Below, one piece after another: positions 27,854 through 32,422 of a stretch of DNA of 32,422 bases (the stretch's first letter is position 1; each line of letters begins with the position of its first letter). The position numbers were made by a program, and so were the translations under genes. Under the pieces are notes generated by a model. It did no database searches and had not been told where the DNA came from. It worked only from the letters and a program-made list of their open reading frames with translations. Source of the DNA: an uncultured Winogradskyella sp. (GTDB lineage: Bacteria > Bacteroidota > Bacteroidia > Flavobacteriales > Flavobacteriaceae). The stretch lies in NCBI GenBank assembly GCA_913061495.1, contig CAJXVG010000013.1:1-32422 (forward strand). Reading direction: 5' to 3'.

Positions 27854-27918
27854 GTTACATAAATCATAGCATTTGATACAATAGTCATAGCCTAAAACTA
27901 TATCATAATATAATTTTG
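27854..27918 (+). promoter_or_regulatory. Candidate AraC/HTCS-type operator and promoter B
   Basis: GTTACATAAATCATAGCATTT (27854) and GATACAATAGTCATAGCCTAA (27875) match 14/21 at 21-bp pitch; TAATTTTG (27911-27918) is an exact TAnnTTTG -7 element. Confidence 0.6.
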
Positions 27919-27939
27919 AGAACAGCCAAGGCTACAGTT

Positions 27940-28449
27940 ATGAACAACAAAAAAAACTATCAGATGAAAACACTACTCTTACTTCTCTGTCTCTTTGTCG
28001 GGCACAGTATTCAGGCACAGACCATTGAACAGCATACTTTCGCAAATGTGGGAGGTGTACTAAACAACAGCAGTAACTCACTTCAGTTTACTATTGGCGA
28101 ACCAATTATTGATCTCATAGGGACAGACGCTTCATTAGACCAAGGTTTCTGGGCTATCTCGGGCTCACGCTATACATTGAGTATTGACACTAGCACTATG
28201 GAAGACTTTGAAATAACAGTTTACCCCAATCCTGTTAAAGATTTTCTAACTATCCAAATGAACCAAATTTTACCTTATGAAGTATCTATTTACAACGTAT
28301 TAGGACAAAAGGTTTTAGAAGAGAATATGTTCTTTGGAGGGGCTTATTCTAACATCAATTTGAGTACGCTGAGTAGAGGGAACTATTTAGTGAGACTGTC
28401 TATACCTGAGTTGCAAATTAACAAAACCATTAAAATCATTAAAAACTAA
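27940..28449 (+). CDS. Small T9SS type A sorting domain protein
   Basis: MKTLLLLLCLFVGHSIQAQ signal; QHTFANVGGVLNNSSNSLQFTIGEPIIDLIGTDASLDQGFWAISG; CTD ITVYPNPVKDFLTIQM...IYNVLGQKVLE...NINLSTLSRGNYLVRL...KIIKN. The ORF-track start (27916, TTG) overlaps the -7 element, so a later ATG (27940 or 27964) is preferred. Confidence 0.85.
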   Translation: MNNKKNYQMKTLLLLLCLFVGHSIQAQTIEQHTFANVGGVLNNSSNSLQFTIGEPIIDLIGTDASLDQGFWAISGSRYTLSIDTSTMEDFEITVYPNPVKDFLTIQMNQILPYEVSIYNVLGQKVLEENMFFGGAYSNINLSTLSRGNYLVRLSIPELQINKTIKIIKN

Positions 28450-28453
28450 AGTT

Positions 28454-29674
28454 ATGACTTTCAAAATTACAATCCGAAATATCTTGGCGACAATGGCTTT
28501 GCTCATATCAAGCATCGTTTATAGCCAGCAACAACAAAAATATATTAACTATCAAGGAGTAGCAAGAGATGCCAGTAATGAGCTTATTGTCAGTCAATCT
28601 ATAAACATTGAGGTTGCGCTAAGGTTTGGCACAACATCTGGTGCTGCCTTGTATGCAGAAACACATACAGTAACTACAGATGGAAGCGGTGTGTTTAGCC
28701 TTCTTATAGGGAATGGTACGGTGCTAAACGGTGTTTACAATAATCTTGAATGGGGTGTTCTTGCACCTTACGCAACCATTAGCTTAAATGGTACCGAAGT
28801 AGGCACTGTAGAACTATATGCTGTGCCTTATTCTAACGCTAGCGGTAAAGCTACGGATATGGAAATTAACGATCTTACCAATGTAGAAGGCATGCCTCTA
28901 AACGGGCAAGTACTTAAATATAATGGCACTAGTTGGGAACCTAGTTCTGGCGGAGCTTCTACTTGGACTCAAGAAGGAGATAATATTTATTATAATAATG
29001 GTAATGTAGGTATCAATAACTCTAACCCTTCTGCTAATTTAGATGTAGTAAATGAAGAGAACGGTTTTGCTAATGCGGTGGGCGTTCTTAGCGAAATTTC
29101 TGGTGGAGCAACAACACAAATTGGTTTTAGCACAGAAGTTTCTAACGGTATTGCATTCAAATATGGCTATAAATCAAATATAATAAATAACTCATCATCA
29201 CCATCATATGGGTTCCACTCTACTACGTCTGGAAATGGTAATCAGAATTATGGTATTTATACTACGGGTGAGGATGGAAATTATTTTTCAGGAAATATAG
29301 GGTTGGGAGTACAATTTCCCTCCGAAAAAATTGATGTAGATGGTAATATTAAAGTTACCGGAGAAGTAAACCGACCTTCCACAGGTTCTGCTAATATGGT
29401 ACCCATTGCGTATGGCAATGTTAGGGCTGATGGAACAGTCGCTGCAGGTACAGGTAATTTTACAGTAGATAAGTTGGGTTATGCCTATGATATAACTGTT
29501 AATGGCGAGTCCATAAATACTGAAAACTATATCATAACATCTCAAGCACAATTATTTTACCAAGAGACAGTTTTATCTGTAGCCAACGATGGTATATTAA
29601 GAATTCTTATTTCCGATGATGCATCAACAACTAATATTGGTGGTCCTTTCTATTTTATAATTTATAAGCCATAA
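28454..29674 (+). CDS. Tail-fibre-like secreted protein, copy 1
   Basis: Signal ...LISSIVYSQ; KYINYQGVARDASNELIVSQSINIEVALRFG; LNGQVLKYNGTSWEPS; NGNVGINNSNPSANLDV; C-terminal EVNRPSTGSANMVPIAYGNV...FIIYKP. Confidence 0.75.
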   Translation: MTFKITIRNILATMALLISSIVYSQQQQKYINYQGVARDASNELIVSQSINIEVALRFGTTSGAALYAETHTVTTDGSGVFSLLIGNGTVLNGVYNNLEWGVLAPYATISLNGTEVGTVELYAVPYSNASGKATDMEINDLTNVEGMPLNGQVLKYNGTSWEPSSGGASTWTQEGDNIYYNNGNVGINNSNPSANLDVVNEENGFANAVGVLSEISGGATTQIGFSTEVSNGIAFKYGYKSNIINNSSSPSYGFHSTTSGNGNQNYGIYTTGEDGNYFSGNIGLGVQFPSEKIDVDGNIKVTGEVNRPSTGSANMVPIAYGNVRADGTVAAGTGNFTVDKLGYAYDITVNGESINTENYIITSQAQLFYQETVLSVANDGILRILISDDASTTNIGGPFYFIIYKP

Positions 29675-30285
29675 GTCATACTATTGCTTGCTAACCGAAC
29701 AAGCCTAATTAATAATAAATTTTAGATTAAGGTAGAAGAATAAAACCCTTTATCAATTCATAAAAACTAAAATCATGACAATATTTAAAAAAATCAAAAA
29801 CACATTAGCTTTATTGGCATTGCTCATATCTAGCATTGTTTTTAGTCAACAGCAACAAAAATATATTAACTACCAAGGAGTAGCAAGAGATGCTAGTGAT
29901 GAGGTTATTGCAAGTCAACCTATAGACATCCAGGTTGCATTGAGGTTTGGCACAACTGCAGGTGCTGCTGCCTATACAGAAACACATACAGTAACTACAG
30001 ATGTAAGCGGCGTGTTTAGCCTACAAATAGGAAACGGAACCGTATTAAACGGTGTTTATAACAATCTTGAATGGGGTGTTCTTGCTCCTTACGCAACCAT
30101 TAGCCTAAACGGCACTGAAGTAGGCACTGTAGAACTGCAATCCGTGCCTTATGCCAACGCCAGCGGTAAAGCCAAGGATATGGAAATCAATGACCTTACC
30201 AATGTGGATGGCATGCCAACAAACGGGCAAGTCCTTAAATATAATGGCACTAGTTGGGAGCCAAGTACTGATGAAACTAGTACTG
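28493..30285 (+). repeat. Tandem gene duplication: conserved 5' module (about 28493-28965 and about 29814-30285)
   Basis: Long identical nucleotide runs shared by both genes (e.g. GAAACACATACAGTAACTACAGATG, AATCTTGAATGGGGTGTTCTTGC, TATAATGGCACTAGTTGGGA). Confidence 0.8.
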
Positions 30286-31274
30286 GCGGAACTTCTTCCT
30301 GGACAGAAAGTGGAGACGATATTTATTATAATGATGGTAATGTGGGTATAAATAACACTAACCCTTTAGCTAATTTAGATATTGAAGGAAACATTATTCT
30401 ACGAAATGACTTTTTTACAGACAGCAGAACAGGAATTACGATATATGGTAATGGTGATGCTCCCTTATCGGCTAGTGGAATAAATACCGTTATAAATCCA
30501 GAAGGAGATGGACATGTATGGAGCTATAATTCATCTATTGGAGGTAATGCTACTGGAAACAAATATGGTTATGAAACAACTATTATCACAAATGCAACTG
30601 GAACTCAATATGGGTTTAGCGCAGACCTTACCAATAGTAGCCCAAGTACAAAATATGGTATTTCAACACTAGGTGAAGATAGAAATTATTTCTCTGGAAA
30701 TGTTGGTATAGGAGATTCAAATCCTGATGCGAAACTTCATGTTAGGTCTAGCTCAACTGGTGATAATCCTCAACTATTACTTGAAGAAATTGGCACCAAC
30801 AGTTTTAGTTCAATAAAATTTACTAATGGTAATTCTACAGCAAGTTCTAATTATTGGAGAATGAATGTCTATAGTGGAGATGCTGCAGAAGAGCGAATTC
30901 TTTTCTACAATAGGGATGCTGGTAAAGATGTAGTAGAAATAAGACCAGAGGCGGTAGTAATTGATGCAGAGGTAAACCGTCCGTCTACCGGTAATGCCAA
31001 CATGCTGCCTATTGCTTATGGCTATGTTGACTCTGATGGTACTGTTATAAATGGGAGTGGTAATTTTACGGTTCAAAGATTGAGTCTTGGAAGTTATATA
31101 GTTACTATAAATGGTGAGTCAATAACAGAAGAAGATTACATTTTCTTTGGTAATTCAAGATTCTCTAATATCAATTTTGCTGCGGTTAACAATTTATTAG
31201 AGATAAAAACATTTAGTAATAGTAATAATAACTTTATTGGACAAGAATTTTCATTTATTATTTACAAACCTTGA
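29775..31274 (+). CDS. Tail-fibre-like secreted protein, copy 2 (paralogue of the preceding gene)
   Basis: Near-identical N-terminal about 180 aa to copy 1; NVGIGDSNPDAKLHVRSSSTGDNPQLLLEE module; C-terminal EVNRPSTGNANMLPIAYGYV...FIIYKP. Confidence 0.75.
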   Translation: MTIFKKIKNTLALLALLISSIVFSQQQQKYINYQGVARDASDEVIASQPIDIQVALRFGTTAGAAAYTETHTVTTDVSGVFSLQIGNGTVLNGVYNNLEWGVLAPYATISLNGTEVGTVELQSVPYANASGKAKDMEINDLTNVDGMPTNGQVLKYNGTSWEPSTDETSTGGTSSWTESGDDIYYNDGNVGINNTNPLANLDIEGNIILRNDFFTDSRTGITIYGNGDAPLSASGINTVINPEGDGHVWSYNSSIGGNATGNKYGYETTIITNATGTQYGFSADLTNSSPSTKYGISTLGEDRNYFSGNVGIGDSNPDAKLHVRSSSTGDNPQLLLEEIGTNSFSSIKFTNGNSTASSNYWRMNVYSGDAAEERILFYNRDAGKDVVEIRPEAVVIDAEVNRPSTGNANMLPIAYGYVDSDGTVINGSGNFTVQRLSLGSYIVTINGESITEEDYIFFGNSRFSNINFAAVNNLLEIKTFSNSNNNFIGQEFSFIIYKP

Positions 31275-31328
31275 ATCCAGTAATATTTCAGTTACTAAAA
31301 AAGATAATTTGTTAAACACAAAGATATC

Positions 31329-31364
31329 AAAAAGCTTCAGAAATAAAATTCTGAAGCTTTTTTT
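31329..31364. terminator. Bidirectional terminator between the tail-fibre-like operon (+) and the helicase-like gene (-)
   Basis: AAAAAGCTTCAGAA / TTCTGAAGCTTTTT hairpin with T/A tracts on both sides. Confidence 0.85.
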
Positions 31365-32374
31365 ATTTTGATAAATCCTCAAGAACTAATCGAATTTCAC
31401 CATATGAGTATTTATCATCCAATTGGTATTTTAAATCAGAAAGATTTTCGAAGGTTTTTGTTGGAATAATTTTCTTTAGTTCTTTATAATGATCCTTAGA
31501 CATTAAATCAGTAATTGAAACTTCACCTGAAGAAATAAAGCTTGCCAAATGCCCAATTATAGTGTTAGCATTTAACTCTCGCTCCACGGCTATTTGGTCA
31601 ATTGATTTTCTGGCTTTAAATAATTCTAAAGAAATTTTCTTGGTATCTCCTTTTTTCCTTTTTGGTTTTAGGTTTTCTAAAACGGAAATATTGTTTGAAG
31701 TTTCAATATCGTTTTCATCACAATAATCTACAATAACCCTTAATATGTCAGTTCCATATTTTTCAATTCTGGTTTTACCCATACCATGGATTTGCTTCAA
31801 TTCTTGTTTGTTGGTTGGTAACATTTCACACATTGCATAAAGCGATTTTTGAGTGAATATTTGAAAATGAACCAGATCTTCTCGTTCAGCTATTTGGTTT
31901 CTCAATTCTCTTAGCAATTCAAAGAGTTTAATATTTGTGGTGCCGTCAATGATTGTTTTTCGTTGTTTCTTAGGTTTGTCTTTTGCCAAAAACACTGATT
32001 TTGCCCTAAGATTTAAAAATTGATGAGTATCAAATCCTTTTTCTAAACCTTCAAAATATAATAGTTTGGTTGCTAACAATTCATCTAAAACATCAATCTG
32101 CTTACTAATATCCTTTTCTATGGATTTGTTGTCTGTGGTAAAGCTTAGATCTTTTAAAGAGGTTTCTATCGTTGACTTAGTTTGTCCTTTAAAATATGTA
32201 ATAGCCTTAATAAACCGACTTTGTAATGGTTCACTCGTTTCTGGTATTTCGGAAACTTCAATTATTATTTTTAATTGAGAATTAAATGACGTACTTACTT
32301 TAAGTAAATTGGTTACACTATCCTTGAGTATTGTTAAAGGTGTTTCTACATTACCTTCTATGCTCCCTCTATTC
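31363..32374 (-). CDS. C-terminal part of an HRDC/helix-turn-helix domain protein (helicase-like), N-terminus missing at the contig end
   Basis: HRDC-like LFELLRELRNQIAEREDLVHFQIFTQKSLYAMCEMLPTNKQELKQIHGMGKTRIEKYG; C-terminal HTH-like KKISLELFKARKSIDQIAVERELNANTIIGHLASFISSGEVSITDLM. The ORF-track MGSEMCIRDR start is adapter-derived. Confidence 0.75.
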
Positions 32375-32422
32375 CTGTCTCTTATACACATCTCCGAGCC
32401 CACGAGACCGAGGCTGATCTCG
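32375..32422 (+). other. Nextera/Tn5 i7-side sequencing adapter (artefact)
   Basis: CTGTCTCTTATACACATCT CCGAGCCCACGAGAC + 8-nt index CGAGGCTG + ATCTCG at the exact contig end. Confidence 0.99.

Noticed and set aside
28965-30960. Diversity-generating retroelement acting on the variable middles of the fibre-like genes
   Set aside because: No reverse transcriptase gene or template-like repeat is present in the window; divergence is not limited to adenine positions by eye.
1-32422. CRISPR array, rRNA genes or insertion sequences
   Set aside because: No regularly spaced direct repeats, rRNA-like sequence or transposase ORF found.

Overview
This window is AT-rich and looks like a Flavobacteriaceae (Bacteroidota) chromosomal contig. 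Both ends are Nextera library adapters (1-48 and 32375-32422), so the terminal ORFs carry artefactual peptides. From left to right it contains: cdd; the type IX secretion/gliding cluster porV-porU (minus) diverging from gldJ (plus); murF; a degenerated tRNA locus with tRNA-Val(GAC), a broken GIY-YIG nuclease gene, tRNA-Val(UAC) and a 3'-degenerate tRNA-like gene that keeps a promoter; folC; tonB/exbD/exbB-like genes; nhaD; an amino-acid (Glu/Leu/Phe/Val-type) dehydrogenase; anmK; an acyl-CoA dehydrogenase; a one-piece hybrid two-component regulator (HTCS) with AraC output; and two plus-strand operons of envelope/secreted proteins; then the C-terminal part of an HRDC/HTH helicase-like protein. 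The strongest candidate for an undescribed system is the HTCS locus. The promoters of both downstream operons (22208-22272 and 27854-27918) share two half-sites on a 21-bp pitch, with an ATATAATTTT -7 element at exactly the same offset (57 bp) from the first half-site. This suggests a single regulon linking the sensor to a 47-aa orphan peptide resembling a type IX sorting-domain tail, small membrane and lipoproteins, a three-repeat T9SS-sorted protein, a small T9SS-sorted protein and two duplicated tail-fibre-like proteins. All family assignments come from reading the translations; no searches were run.
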